From Telluria antibiotica (GTDB taxonomy: Bacteria; Pseudomonadota; Gammaproteobacteria; Burkholderiales; Burkholderiaceae_D): a stretch of DNA of 64,000 nucleotides. Shown in pieces: positions 59,701 through 62,568 of the stretch. Under the pieces are notes generated by a model. The model saw only the letters and a program-made list of their open reading frames with translations. It ran no database searches and had not been told where the DNA came from. The position numbers and the translations under genes are program-made. Positions within the stretch are counted from its first letter, which is position 1; each line of letters starts with the position of its first letter. Location: positions 1-64,000 of the forward strand of contig NZ_JAAQOM010000009.1 of NCBI RefSeq assembly GCF_011682055.1. Reading direction: 5' to 3'.

Positions 59701-61197
59701 GATACCGTGCTGACGGTGACCGGCGTCTACGATGGCATCAAGGTGGCCAGCACCGCCGGCAGCCTCCTGCGTGCCACCCTGGCGGACGTGCGCGCCGGCG
59801 TGGCGGACCTGACGTTCAGCTGGCGCAATCCGGGCCTGGCGCTCGACAACTGGAAGGTCGCCGATAACCTCGTGTCGCGCGGCACCCTGGTCCAGAACGA
59901 ACTGGGCGCGTTCACCCTGCGTACGCAAGCGGAATCCGCGCAAGGGACGGGCGCCTTCAGGCAACTGGCCACCAAGCCGGAAGTCCCGAGCCTGACGTTC
60001 GATGCGGCGACGGGCGCCGAGATCCCGGCAGCGGGCGCGCCGCTGCGCCTGGAGAACAGCGCCGTGCCTGCCGTGTCCCCGACGCCCGTCTCGTTCGCGG
60101 AATCGGTGAAAGGGCCGTTCACGGTCGCGGCCAACGAAGAACGCGTCGTGATGTTCGACGAATTCGCCAGCCACGCCAGCAACACCGGCCTGGAATCGGT
60201 CTTCACGAAGCCTGTGGCGGATATCTATGCCGACGTGTACGCCGTGCCGAAGGCCGCTCGTCCTCCGGTCGACACCTACATCCCGAAACCGGCCATCGAG
60301 GCCCACGTGGCCGAATTCGATGCGGGCGCGTCGCGCTTCATGACGGAATCGAACCTGGCGAAATACGGCCCGGCGCAACGCGACGGTACCGCGTTCGTGA
60401 TGCCGAAGGCGCAGGCCGACAAACTGCTGGCCGATGCCGGCGGCGACGCGGCGAAGTTCGAGGAAGCACTCGGACTGCCGTCCGGTACGCTGCAAACCAA
60501 TCCGATGGTCCGGGTCGACATCCCGCACCCGCGCGACTTGAACGTGCGCATGCCGCGCGGCACCGAGGCCGGTGCGAACTCGCAGTGGCTGCCGGGCGGG
60601 TATCTGCCGAACGGCCAGATCGAGGCGGTGGTCGACCTTGGCGCGGCGAAGCCGGGGGCATATACTACGACGCCGGTGGTGACGGGGGCGAAGGCGCTAG
60701 ACAGCGCAGCCGGGGCATTCAAGCTCGAAGAATTTGTGGCACCGTCCACAGGAAAGCGTATTCAAGCTGCAGTGAGTGGTAATGCTATTGTCCCCATCGA
60801 TAAGGTTTCCATTTATGCGCGTGGTGGTGTCGCAGACGTGAGCAAGGAACTTCGAGCATTGCAGGACTTGAAGCAAAATAGCCGAAAGGTTTTCGACGCT
60901 AATCCCGCAAATATTGATCGACTTGATCAGCTCAAATCGATGCAGCATAACTATGACCGTTCAACGGCCATGGCGCGAGAATTGGATAAGGTAGGCCTGC
61001 CCAATACTCCCGAGAATAATAATATTATTATCAATCACCTACTAGAAGAAGGGCAGTCGGTTGGTCCTGCCAATCGCGCTTGGAAGCCGAGTGTGCTAAA
61101 TGGACCCAAAGGCGCTTTGCAAGTAAAAAGCACCTGGAAAATCCTTGAAGATAACAGGGCGTATTTGCAAACCTTGATGTTTGTCCCGATGAAATAA
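35791..61197 (+). CDS. Giant YD-repeat (Rhs-like) protein, polymorphic-toxin architecture
   Basis: About 8,468 aa are encoded. I prefer ATG 35791 (MVAIVSGKSLGLLSSSLDVLG; GGGA 8 bases upstream) over ATG 35725. Order: an N-terminal domain (about 1-170); a vast YD array of 21-residue units such as YDAVGNRIAQVDGNGHRTTY (about 170-5745); Ig/fibronectin-like domains (about 5750-6290); more YD units with a poly-Gly run near 6630; the last YD units (YLYAMGNPVAETG); a LysM domain (about 7021-7070); a Pro/Lys linker and one membrane helix (about 7110-7130); Gly/Ala-rich repeats; a second possible LysM-type segment (TTYKAKKGEGLLAIAA); Ala/Gln-rich helices; and an AT-richer C-terminal tip. The Rhs DPxGL autoproteolysis motif is absent. 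YD proteins form a shell around a toxic tip. No Sec signal is visible, so the export route is open. Confidence 0.88.
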   Translation: MVAIVSGKSLGLLSSSLDVLGTQNGQIGNPASGRNGDLVYINAANGNLMMQHRDDFLASRGINTALFRTYNSQGVYTDRFGAAGDGNDDNFRMGIQKTVKHTGNLNTGGASITRTEGDGSTSVYFYDVNRGLYVGNDGAGAYDTIVYNPGGTPTWTWVDGVTQAREVYNNSGVMLSATDADGNTTTYNYINGKVLASVVMASGDVMYFDYSNDHDLLAVRTVSQGVTNTRMHYTYDNSHRLTSMTVDLSPEDNSIADGNCYTTTYTYDGNSDRVTKMVQADGTSLTFTYVKVDINYRVASVTDGQGRVTRLNYDLAARRTDMTDPLGYVTSFFYDGADRLTQVLSPAVSGVRIATSYAYDANGNVLSITDGNGNAVTMQYDANGNQVLQQDAMGHVVARTFNAANHVLTESVRMGDGVAPLVTRYVYDSRNHLRFKVSPEGRVTEQRYDGFGEKTSEISYVGAEYPVDGLAEGTALTEATMAAWAAGQDRSRTERADYTYDFRSQLATSTTYTRVDANGNGIADGTESVTRFFYDRTGRLVKSLDPRVPPGPGALVSSYTYDGLDRLLAFTNANGDQVLNQYDDAGNRTISIQANGLVSTSTYDRSGDLAAVIESDPSKTVLGTSRVFHDADGRLICTQDPTGVRTRYVYDAAGRRVGIVDGMGALTESIFDGAGNVVRVVRYATLVDRALLGNNASDPQPLDIDRLRPAASSADRKVDYVLDKDNRLIFTIDETGSVTQQFFDAADRLTDVVSYATPVDRSTLPAKLTPAAISVTSSAADRHVRHFYDADKLRIGTLDAEGYLTENKYDAARHLTETVRYATATPAALRASGSMADLKPATSGDDIHVYQFFDAEGRQTGSVDGEGFLTTASYDLAGNKIGERRYANRAGAVTAGTTLASIRPAVSGADQSRSFTYDGINQQLSTTDVYGTVTAVVYNNVSKETSSTAAAGTSEQRQNLFKVDYQGRRIASLSGRGAALLTGNATQDAAIWAQYATRYEYDAAGRMTRSIDALGAATLYFYDNQGRATHTVDALGEVRGVSYNAFGEEVESIVYATRIDTTGLTGGMNGALLAKLAAAASANDTHVVREYNLRGQLARLIDGLGKATTYSYDAFGDLRTERRPISAAVGEVVQYTYDHRGKRTAVVEDVGAVNRRTGTEYDAFGRAITTIDARGNITRTRYDHDGRTVSTVDPLDYTRTTSYDAFDRVLTQTDARGNTTRYAYDDQARSIVVTTPEGIVTSTVNNRHGQKFTVQDGNGNSTHYAYDQSGNLVGITDANGVISTQAFDRAERLIASTDANGVTTSTTYDAVNRRLSRTVDTAKLKLTTSYTYDAKGQQVSETDANGTVTTTTYDLRGQVTRTLVDPNGLRLSTAYTYDDAGRTLTVTQGANGVDGQTTAYRYDGVGRRIEEVVDPAGLALRTSYQYDENGNAVAVTDPDGHVRRYRYDADNRMVEMTDALGNVTRYTYDGNGNRTSVTDANGHVTQFVYDRDNRLVQQIDALGGVTGYAYDSNNNRIGLSDALGNTTTYRYDALNRVIGQTDPLGAVTSYSYDNNGNRIGKVDANGHAVAYAYDGANRIVSTTDGLGATTRYTYDGMGRRLAQVDPNGHVLAAEYDAAGRQIAQVDARGNRSTMTYDYAGQRTSLTDALGHITQYRYDAGKRLVAQVAPSGAVTTYEYDPAGNRTAMVDANGHRTTYAYDAENRLLSQVDPLGNTTSYSYDAVGNRIAQVDGNGHRTTYTYDALNRLVAQTDPLGGTTSYVYDAVGNRLQETDANGHATRMSYDARQRLLTKTDALGGVTTYTYDLVGNRIALRDANGHVTTYAYDADDQLVRETDALGNSDVVTYDAAGNRATLTDKLGNVSTYRYDADNHLASVTDALGNVTAYAYDAVGNQVSVTDANGHVSTKTYDANNRVVATTDATGAVTRYGYDAVGNRVTRTDPNGNTTQLGYDAANRLVRQTDALGNTTVTEYDAVGNRTAQVDANGNRTTLTYDADDRLVASVDALGGVTAYQYDAVGNQVGITDANGGETRIGFDALNRAVSKVDAMGFTSTQSYDAVGNRIGSVDANGNATSYVYDAVNRLTSQTDPLGFVTSYEYDAVGNRLAVTDANGHTKRSSYDAARRLVTETDALGAVTSYAYDGVGNRVTATNANGAVTRFAYDAANRLVATTDALGAVVAHSYDAAGNLIADVDGNGHRTTYAFDGANRLVSRTDALGQVTSYAYDHVGNRVGTTDPNGNLTRTVFDALNRVTTSIDALGNVTSFEYDAVGNRLTTTDANGHTTHSTYDADNRLVTLADGLGQVEHFAYDALGNRTALTDRNGNTTLFAYDAASRLLAQTDALGQTTAYAYDGVGNRVRVTDADGHATQSNFDAADRLVEQIDALGARTAYAYDAVGNQVLRTDANGHATAFAYDAVNRLASETDALGNRTSYAYDAAGNRTTRTDANGQIWTSRFDAVNRLLSQTDPLGNVTAYSYDAAGNRTGMVDATGNATVYAFDAANRMVSARDPLGGLTQYGYDGTGKQTSVTDANGHTTRSVFDAADRLVAKVDALGHAETYTLDAVGNVVATLDRNGNVSRASYDAVNRVVARVDALGHTTSYAYDAVGNRTGLTDANGGVTSFTFDAVNRLVGQRDALGGVTTSAYDAVGNRIEAVDANGNATHYAYDALNRVVATTDALGHTTTVTYDALGRQDSTTDANGHTSRSAYDAAGRLVSQTDALGATTAYEYDAAGRRVASTDANGHRSTMRYDADGRLVASADALGHETRYAYDLKGNQIAVTDAAGRTTASQYDAADRLAATVDALGNRTAYDYDANGNQVAVTDANGGVTRMAYDAANRLVGVTDALGGVTAFTLDALGNKVALTDANGAVTRMTYDALNRLVGSTDALGAVTTFTFDAVGNQLAQTDAYGRTTTYRFDAANRLLGSTDALGGTESYGYDAVGNRTSATDRNGHTSTFAYDAANRQVASTDALGLVETVTYDAVGNRVAATDKNGNVTRMEYDAADRMVTRIDALGGVTVHAYDAVGNLVSSTDPNGNVTTSAFDALNRKVAGTDALGHTERSAFDAVGNRIASTDRNGNTTRYTFDAANRMVAMTDPLGATDRYTYDAVGNRIGTVDRNGHASATGYDALGRAIWQTDGLGQVTSFEYDMLGHRTRLIDANGHATTYAYDELYRLASSTDAAGAVTAYEYDAVGNRTATIDALGNRTAFTYDAGNRLTGTVDALGYLTASDYDGNGNLVRQTRFANVPGSPADAAHDQVTRYTYDALNRQTSRTDGEGGVVRTVYDAAGNAIRRIDENGNVTQMTYDGANRMTAQTDALGYVTTYTLDAAGNRIAMRDARGALTQYAYDAGNRMVASTDALGAVQRFAYDAVGNRTAQTDARGNTTQFTYDAADRLASRTSPLGALEQYRYDGTGNLVATTDALGQTSTRQYDAVNRLVASVDPLGNTTRYVVNALGDRVAEINGEGVVASRVTYDALRRVVSDEGVDGTAGNVYVDDAFGNHLSRTDANGKVHTYTWDRAGRMLSETDPQSGVTRYEYDAHGNRTRMTDANGHAVTFAYDAKHQLIAQTDPMGGVTRYTYDETGARTSTTDVLGNVTRYVHDLLGRLASSTDALGGVTAHAYDANGNEVAVTDALGHVRQSVYDADNQLVEHVDALGNATHYAYDPRGDLVATTDARGHVTRAVYDAARRMVSSTDALGRTTTFGYDHAGNRTSVTDPNGNATTYVVDFLRRTTTSRDALGGQGGQRFDGLGNTTTTYRGPAGTVSYAYDGNSHLVATIDALGHAETYVNDAVGNRLSSTTRNGATTTYTYDANNRLLASTDPTGAVTRYEYDALGRRVGMVDPNGNATTYAYDALGRLLTETDAQGGVTRYEYDALGNRTSVRDAAGHLTTYAYDAENRLVAQTDALGGVQRQAYDEVGNRIASTDQAGFTTRFGFDAANQLVTQTDSLGNVTRYDYDNAGNRIATTDANGHRVLVAYDRANQVVSQTDATGNTSVFERDNAGNVLSVTDGRGVVTRFTYNAANQLVSQQAPGQGTTTYEYDRDGNRTVQRDALGHATTTTYDADDRVIASTDALGAVSRFTYDAAGNRVTHTDANGNTTTYRYDSLNRLVATTDALGHTDATQYDVLGQVIATTDANGRTTRYAYDALGRNVAKTDALGQVASMAYDAVGNVVSRTDTGGFTTTFTYDGERRLLAQVGPDGVATTFGYDAVGNKTSQVTAAGTARQAITRWTYDASNYKLSETDALGGVQRYSYDANHNLLAHTDALGYVTRFEYDPANRLVRETDALGYDTTYAYDLVGNLVRKDAPGDNNGITYVYDADNRRIAQTDDAGVTTSWTYDADGQRVSETVGTSATFAGNTTVTVYDAGNRVVAVIDGGYRTDFVNDAVGNVLETHHQLDHAGTVQTTRYYYDALDRNVATRNAEGYLVTTAYDAAGNVVQTAAWTSRVPVPAAGLPQPVAGDTAAVGTYAYDGMGRMVTSTDPNGAVHAYHYDEQGMLVERVDYVGTNVQRSTHMQYDLLGRVTWETDAGGKLKLHTYDAVGNETGVVDGAGTPDARTTSSVYDGMGRVLSQTNALGVVTQYTYGASGDMLRKTVAAGIPGEEQTTLYAYDDKHRLTMQANLADCPDGTLASAGLYSAYQYDTLGNRTLIREFDAANGARDQRLTYDAMGNATSSTDASGLVTTYAYDGAGNLIASTETGGGEVRTTAYGYDLENRLVKVTDPMGGGTEFTLDYAGNRTAVRDALGRVTTQTFDKMGRVLSTLTPEGKLTTNVIDVCGLVASSTVSAADGTDARTTVNTYDAMDRRIATTDALGYTSTATYNVFGEATATTTGAYLRAPGDAGYDAAQAALAHPASMSASYDRLGRIASTTDAAGMVTVNHYDARGNRTAVTTAAGTPLERTSTTTYDLHDRVTTTTSAEGAVVCYEYNAGQGNKPSRVTRENRYGPALVTTYTYDPNGRVLSATVGGVKHTMRYDAFGDEIANVTGDAGDEHGVTRTVDANGNVLSETDGEGNRTEYTYDAVGNARTRRDANGNVATSWYDDANRLVALLDGMGHLTTYAYDLTGNLATSHQYAAVYSGSVDLDHAPVMDADPLHDRVVVAGYDKLGRQSWITAADGARSEFVYDAAGNRVRETTHVGEPGAERTASAGYDAANRLVSQKGVDGAQSVMQYDLLGNLVELQVLPQGAAAARVTTHSYDRDNRRVGSVFDPSGLAITTTTRYDDLNNVLETRDGEGRAIRSTFDDSGRLVEVRDGNGALTNTYAYDNHGNVVRETGAKGELRYTYDKANRRSSMQLASTAQYTIDGGTQVRGASVSYQYDGVGNLVQSTDADGFVTTSWYDAGGHMEAQLDGDNVLHEYTYDAFGQKVGERLYMTRLDASAHDPAARPDAPAGVVRDYGFEYDLNGKVTRKVYPQVTLTTLDKGTGAPATSSGLVTPEEKLYYDAYGNVSESIGINGGRTLGYYDSMNRLVAQIDPAGYLTQFTYDGSGNMTEKRAYAQALDMATVVRGQAPAAPAGDVAVTSYVYDLANRLVEVRAPAVVVVDQDSHAATLQSVVTRYVHDKAGNITQTIKAAGTSSEQVEYALYDARNRRIGTVDAAGILTLTRFDDQGRTLATVRFARPVDRAALAGGNAFTYAGLYALATPSAADQGSIFTYDDRGQLVGQDDAVTGVSITSITDTDFTVALGGAVGKRYQYDAAGNRTRTQDEAGYVVQAEFDAAGRTVRAIQADGSGTRQFFDAAGNTIFSFTGEMSNQAAPATQLSVTVGQQLTVSYNVSAGTTSYVVWDTASHASPSDYANRAAATNALGSTSGSANVPRPAAGTAIFYRVVTRDVAGNAVYTAEQKVVMPPSVDDVQVSRPSPDKMLVRVKFAAAPVAPTMAYGLTGAVNASVAMTAGADGYYQALLPIGSDPGKYSFKVQWKDAAGTVFESGEKSFQAATDYAGSSTAVTESVVPGGVSLALAVDATPAHGSYSLITARWRPAGSSSGFAATGAADGRMVLGDQSPLAVGAAYEIEITGVDADGKETLLDHIVYTPAGTAGKASTFQASGWDAPPGAPTQLVIVQGQPAASERVDGRVLIHTQGNPTGAVQVYYADRSASPNETVTTSSVWQVWVPKIVDGKDVGAYEKKGYNLRFDTTLPDAEAAQATGGLHLSWRASGSGDGIAFDHDKVMTDLGGGKYRYDMEEIPTATAYDYKLWYLDAQGREVIVDWNQAHSDISGAADGRSYTVVAREDGGSINGTKLTAGVYIGQLSNDDFLAGMQLASAETGLEGGSVNATSTSAGYFVETRYNALNAKIATSGEDGVWREYGVDAAGNAVRTDTYGKKGNAKALTSYAQYDLLNREIAHYDAAFVVQGESVARQALTRTSYDFLGHVLTQTDAAGKTSYNQYDLNGNLVGTINTLGKHKAYGYDALGHKVSVTDERNFTSYSRFDPAGNQVQAIDATGRITTYERDGFGRVSAIVDGNGVRMPIEYDSLGRVLRQGTTAFEYDVRGNRIAQHDVGNAQGHRREMTYDSQGRVDSVTEWRTVNGTERAVTTRRAYDVFGNMIVETKGDGATNTSIYGGYAHLASSIDAGGSVVDYTYDDYGRQVTETSGAGANTGYFGGATVQNRSMVSPMLVDVGGDDDGGGGGGGGGTGPATGTRNIRRAYDDAGHLVEVRDFGTGVTTTYGYDILGRKVSERTVGAVDFEGRSHDRDLTYVYDDMGRMTHWSDAVTGLQETITYDDAGNQIRVQGFGGGTTVDHYTEFDEAGRVKTLRDGGPNGTITGSYTFDAAGNRATYTAGDGVTTYTYDSQNRPLSAVTVVNGAQHLVLTWEYDAVGNNTFFQEVTDGLVTSKITKQFDNASANTFTRTETHKPGSDLEVQEVTQQYDAAGRVSKTTMRTFGKSNKTYYYVYDYHADGREAGIRAFGDASGNATFSYNSNDKLVALNQGKGDGMDREEVSYYVYDNTNQILAKYHDSGKGSARDRIDYLYAMGNPVAETGTKIDGGAYTQIDSENYALFQHYSKDFPSGGMTSYTVNADGETLQSISNSVYGTPSLWYMLAGANGLTGTEKLKAGQVLSVPAKTASGDIDESAHKTYNENEIIGSKLPNLKSPPPPKKKGCSGLLMILVVVIAIVVTIYTAGAAAGLLGAATGTATTTMGMGMAVLGGSAGFTAAGMAAVAIGGAVGSLASQAFAVGVGLQDKINWKGVALSAVGSMVTAGVGSIGAFSVPNSPILSQSLNAAAGNIASQGVAIAFKQQDSFSWRQVAAVGVSAAVSGEIADLFKGTEYAGGMIEKGITAGAKSITGQLIMKGKVDWRSVGAEAFVAAGTQKIKDLKLGSVEKVFADGLVGAGAAAIRKENVLAGGFVGVANSYFSQQNSTGLTKVLEQGLIGAGTAAMNRHDMVAGFIGGSVGTAVGEYLPTAMAKLGVDPMDLSQTTADEFGKDPQGNVIERTLPTVQMSRDVILNTIAGAIGSGVAQTVANWAGRDMNVAGMIGSGAASQAYSATVEEGRWKALQKEVTARAEQAAAQQAAQRSSATTFAEDVAQRKSVLYPWGVADPAAQAANDPAATSAPAAAAEPAPDDAAQEAAAQTTTYKAKKGEGLLAIAAHIDPDRAMAVMGFLIRDGQVQYDKKANRWITKPGQTYTADLSTLSDDELDGYESLARRDVSIESRIDTQRTQAAIAARRAAAAKAALAEAARAQAARDAEAQQAAAQRQTQAPAAAAQRAAPQETSYLGSLWNSATSTVESYTDALADRAGAAYTYVRREVRSELNSVIGKDNADQLVAVVRKGRDKAVGTINDLTDVAVASTEVMIAPVVDRLATAISDKETGRSMATDMMRDAKARLDKKAEGSEFVKAYATTQAGTVLGVTESAATMVSGLYTLGKNLTGEILYEKLGPTAGNYFDFTRESHQNVAKAGEAIANSVSNFFSHPGDGLGSAVDWAKGYGTRFVNNLTTVATTDKNSERLLAAKDATVQTIDTVLTVTGVYDGIKVASTAGSLLRATLADVRAGVADLTFSWRNPGLALDNWKVADNLVSRGTLVQNELGAFTLRTQAESAQGTGAFRQLATKPEVPSLTFDAATGAEIPAAGAPLRLENSAVPAVSPTPVSFAESVKGPFTVAANEERVVMFDEFASHASNTGLESVFTKPVADIYADVYAVPKAARPPVDTYIPKPAIEAHVAEFDAGASRFMTESNLAKYGPAQRDGTAFVMPKAQADKLLADAGGDAAKFEEALGLPSGTLQTNPMVRVDIPHPRDLNVRMPRGTEAGANSQWLPGGYLPNGQIEAVVDLGAAKPGAYTTTPVVTGAKALDSAAGAFKLEEFVAPSTGKRIQAAVSGNAIVPIDKVSIYARGGVADVSKELRALQDLKQNSRKVFDANPANIDRLDQLKSMQHNYDRSTAMARELDKVGLPNTPENNNIIINHLLEEGQSVGPANRAWKPSVLNGPKGALQVKSTWKILEDNRAYLQTLMFVPMK
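39200..48450 (+). repeat. Tandem array of about 63-bp YD units in 126-bp pairs
   Basis: Within the giant gene two unit types alternate with great regularity. One is of the form YDAVGNRxxxTDANGHxTxY and the other of the form YDAxNRLVxxTDALGxVTxY, giving a 42-residue (126-bp) higher-order repeat. Units are similar but not identical in DNA. Less regular YD units extend on both sides. Short-read assemblies could collapse or expand this region. Confidence 0.85.
60188..60253 (+). repeat. Copy 1 of a 66-bp duplication (inside the giant gene)
   Basis: This stretch encodes LESVFTKPVADIYADVYAV within the giant protein, about 500 bases before the composition of the gene changes. It is matched at 60 of 66 positions by 63935-64000 at the right edge of the window. 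Confidence 0.9.
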
Positions 61198-61206
61198 GGA
61201 ATATCT

Positions 61207-61647
61207 ATGGCGGCCCCGAAATTAGAGAATTTTGGTAATGCTGAGGCGCTTGTGGTCAGTTGTTTAGACGTCGACGACTTCGAAGAAGCATCCCGTTCAC
61301 TCCTTGAATTAAAGAAAGTAGATAAGAAACTCGCCGGCAACGTTGCGTTAAGGATTCTCCGCGGGCGCATCGGAGATGTTTTCTACCATGCACTTGCGTT
61401 TGAAGTCCTGTATTCCCTAAGTATGCAGGATGCGGTAGCGTACATAGAATCGGACGGATGCACCGAAAGCGCTTATGTCCTGGGCGCTATGATGGACGTC
61501 GTTACGGAGGATGCCGGCGCGTTAACAGGTCGCGATGAAATCTTGAAAGCTGTTTCTGCGCTTAAAAGGGTTCTGGAAGTTCGAACGCGGGAAGATGATA
61601 GATCGCTCGCGATGAAAAAAGCTCGGTTCGAGGACGCGTACCGTTGA
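61207..61647 (+). CDS. Candidate immunity protein for the giant gene's toxin tip
   Basis: The 146-aa, mostly helical and acidic protein (AEALVVSCLDVDDFEEASRSLLELKKVDKKLAGNVALRIL, AFEVLYSLSMQDAVAYIESDG) begins 9 bases after the giant gene's stop, with AAGGA before the ATG. Immunity genes of polymorphic toxins sit immediately after the toxin gene, are small, and share its atypical base composition, as here. The family is not recognised; helical HEAT-like folds are common among immunity proteins. Binding to the C-terminal tip is inferred only from position. Confidence 0.6.
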   Translation: MAAPKLENFGNAEALVVSCLDVDDFEEASRSLLELKKVDKKLAGNVALRILRGRIGDVFYHALAFEVLYSLSMQDAVAYIESDGCTESAYVLGAMMDVVTEDAGALTGRDEILKAVSALKRVLEVRTREDDRSLAMKKARFEDAYR

Positions 61648-61652
61648 CGGTA

Positions 61653-62195
61653 ATGCACGCAAATTTTATGAACTCGACGAACAGTTGCCCTATTTGCAAT
61701 CAGTCGATACAAGAAGAGCAGGCAAGGTTCTATTTTCCGAAACTGCCGGATTGGCATGCCTTAAGTAGATATCTTGGCACCGTGCATGTCGATTGTTTGC
61801 GAGCGTTACCAAATGGGGAAGAGGTGAGCAAGCCTCTTGCTGACATTTGCGAGAGCTTATACGGTAAAGAGTCTGAAACACCCGTTGTCGCACGCGAGAG
61901 AAATCTTGTTGTCAAGGACTGTCTGAAAAATTGTGGTTGTTTTGAGATATATGACTTTGACGACTTTGCGGAGTTTTTTATTCCTGTCCATGCAACAGAG
62001 GCGGTGCGACAACTGGAACCTAATCAGTTCTTGTCGTTGGGAGTTCAAGGACTTCAGGTACTACATCGTTCTGTGGATGGGAAACTGAGTCTTGAAAGAA
62101 CTAAGCCGCATTTTGTTGTGGATTTGCCTGAGATGACGTATGAGGTACTTGTAAGCTGTTTGTCGAGGGCACAGAAAGCTGCGACATTCTCGTAG
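61653..62195 (+). CDS. Small protein with a possible zinc-binding Cys/His site
   Basis: The 180-aa product carries CPICNQSIQEEQARFYFPKLPDWHALSRYLGTVHVDCL near its N-terminus. This is a CxxC followed by H and C, the pattern of a treble-clef or short zinc ribbon. The rest is acidic and unrecognised (CGCFEIYDFDDFAEFFIPVHATEAVRQLEPNQFLSLGVQGLQVLHR). Starts at 61644 (TTG), 61653 (ATG) and 61668 (ATG) are all possible; none has a strong ribosome site. It follows the immunity candidate within a few bases and is AT-richer than the flagellar genes. It may be a second immunity gene or a remnant from another tip cassette. Confidence 0.55.
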   Translation: MHANFMNSTNSCPICNQSIQEEQARFYFPKLPDWHALSRYLGTVHVDCLRALPNGEEVSKPLADICESLYGKESETPVVARERNLVVKDCLKNCGCFEIYDFDDFAEFFIPVHATEAVRQLEPNQFLSLGVQGLQVLHRSVDGKLSLERTKPHFVVDLPEMTYEVLVSCLSRAQKAATFS

Positions 62196-62201
62196 AAAAG
62201 A

Positions 62202-62223
62202 GGAGCGGTAGCTGCTCCGTTTT
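62202..62223 (+). terminator. Weak intrinsic terminator candidate
   Basis: GGAGC and GCTCC form a 5-bp stem with a 7-base loop, followed by G and four T. It lies just after the zinc-site gene. The stem is short. Confidence 0.35.
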
Positions 62224-62304
62224 CGTGGGAGCGAGGCGCCGGTGAATAGTCACGATGCTTTACGTAGCGGGTTGAGTTCACGTTGTTAATCAGGTGGGGT
62301 ATTG

Positions 62305-62568
62305 ATGAAATTTAACGATGTAGTTGTGAACAAGGCGGAACGATTCTCGATCGGCATCGAAGAAGAGTCGGGACGGTACTACGTTTCGTTCCCGGTCCGT
62401 AACGATTACGCCGAATACGAAGAGTATTACGAGATCGACCGCGCCCAGTTCGACCGATTCCAGCAGGACGGCGCGGCCGCGCTGGCGTTCGTGGCGACAT
62501 GCCGCAAGCGCGAAAAAGACGAGCTATTGATCGTCAAGCCGGGCCGTTTGCGCGGCGTCGCCTGCTAG
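62305..62568 (+). CDS. Small protein of the toxin-immunity island, function unknown
   Basis: The 87-aa product (MKFNDVVVNKAERFSIGIEEESGRYYVSFPVRNDYAEYEEYYEIDRAQFDRFQQDG, ending KRGRLRGVAC-like) looks like a compact alpha/beta domain. I recall similar small proteins beside Rhs or YD genes in proteobacteria but cannot name a family. A GGTGGGG site precedes the ATG. Its TAG stop is part of the CTAG duplicated by the IS5 insertion, so the insertion left the protein intact. Confidence 0.6.
   Translation: MKFNDVVVNKAERFSIGIEEESGRYYVSFPVRNDYAEYEEYYEIDRAQFDRFQQDGAAALAFVATCRKREKDELLIVKPGRLRGVAC

Noticed and set aside
53635..60528. A 2,297-codon minus-strand open frame and a 1,439-codon one at 35545-39864
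   Set aside because: Same composition artefact. Both lie wholly opposite the giant gene and show no recognisable domain, signal or ribosome site.
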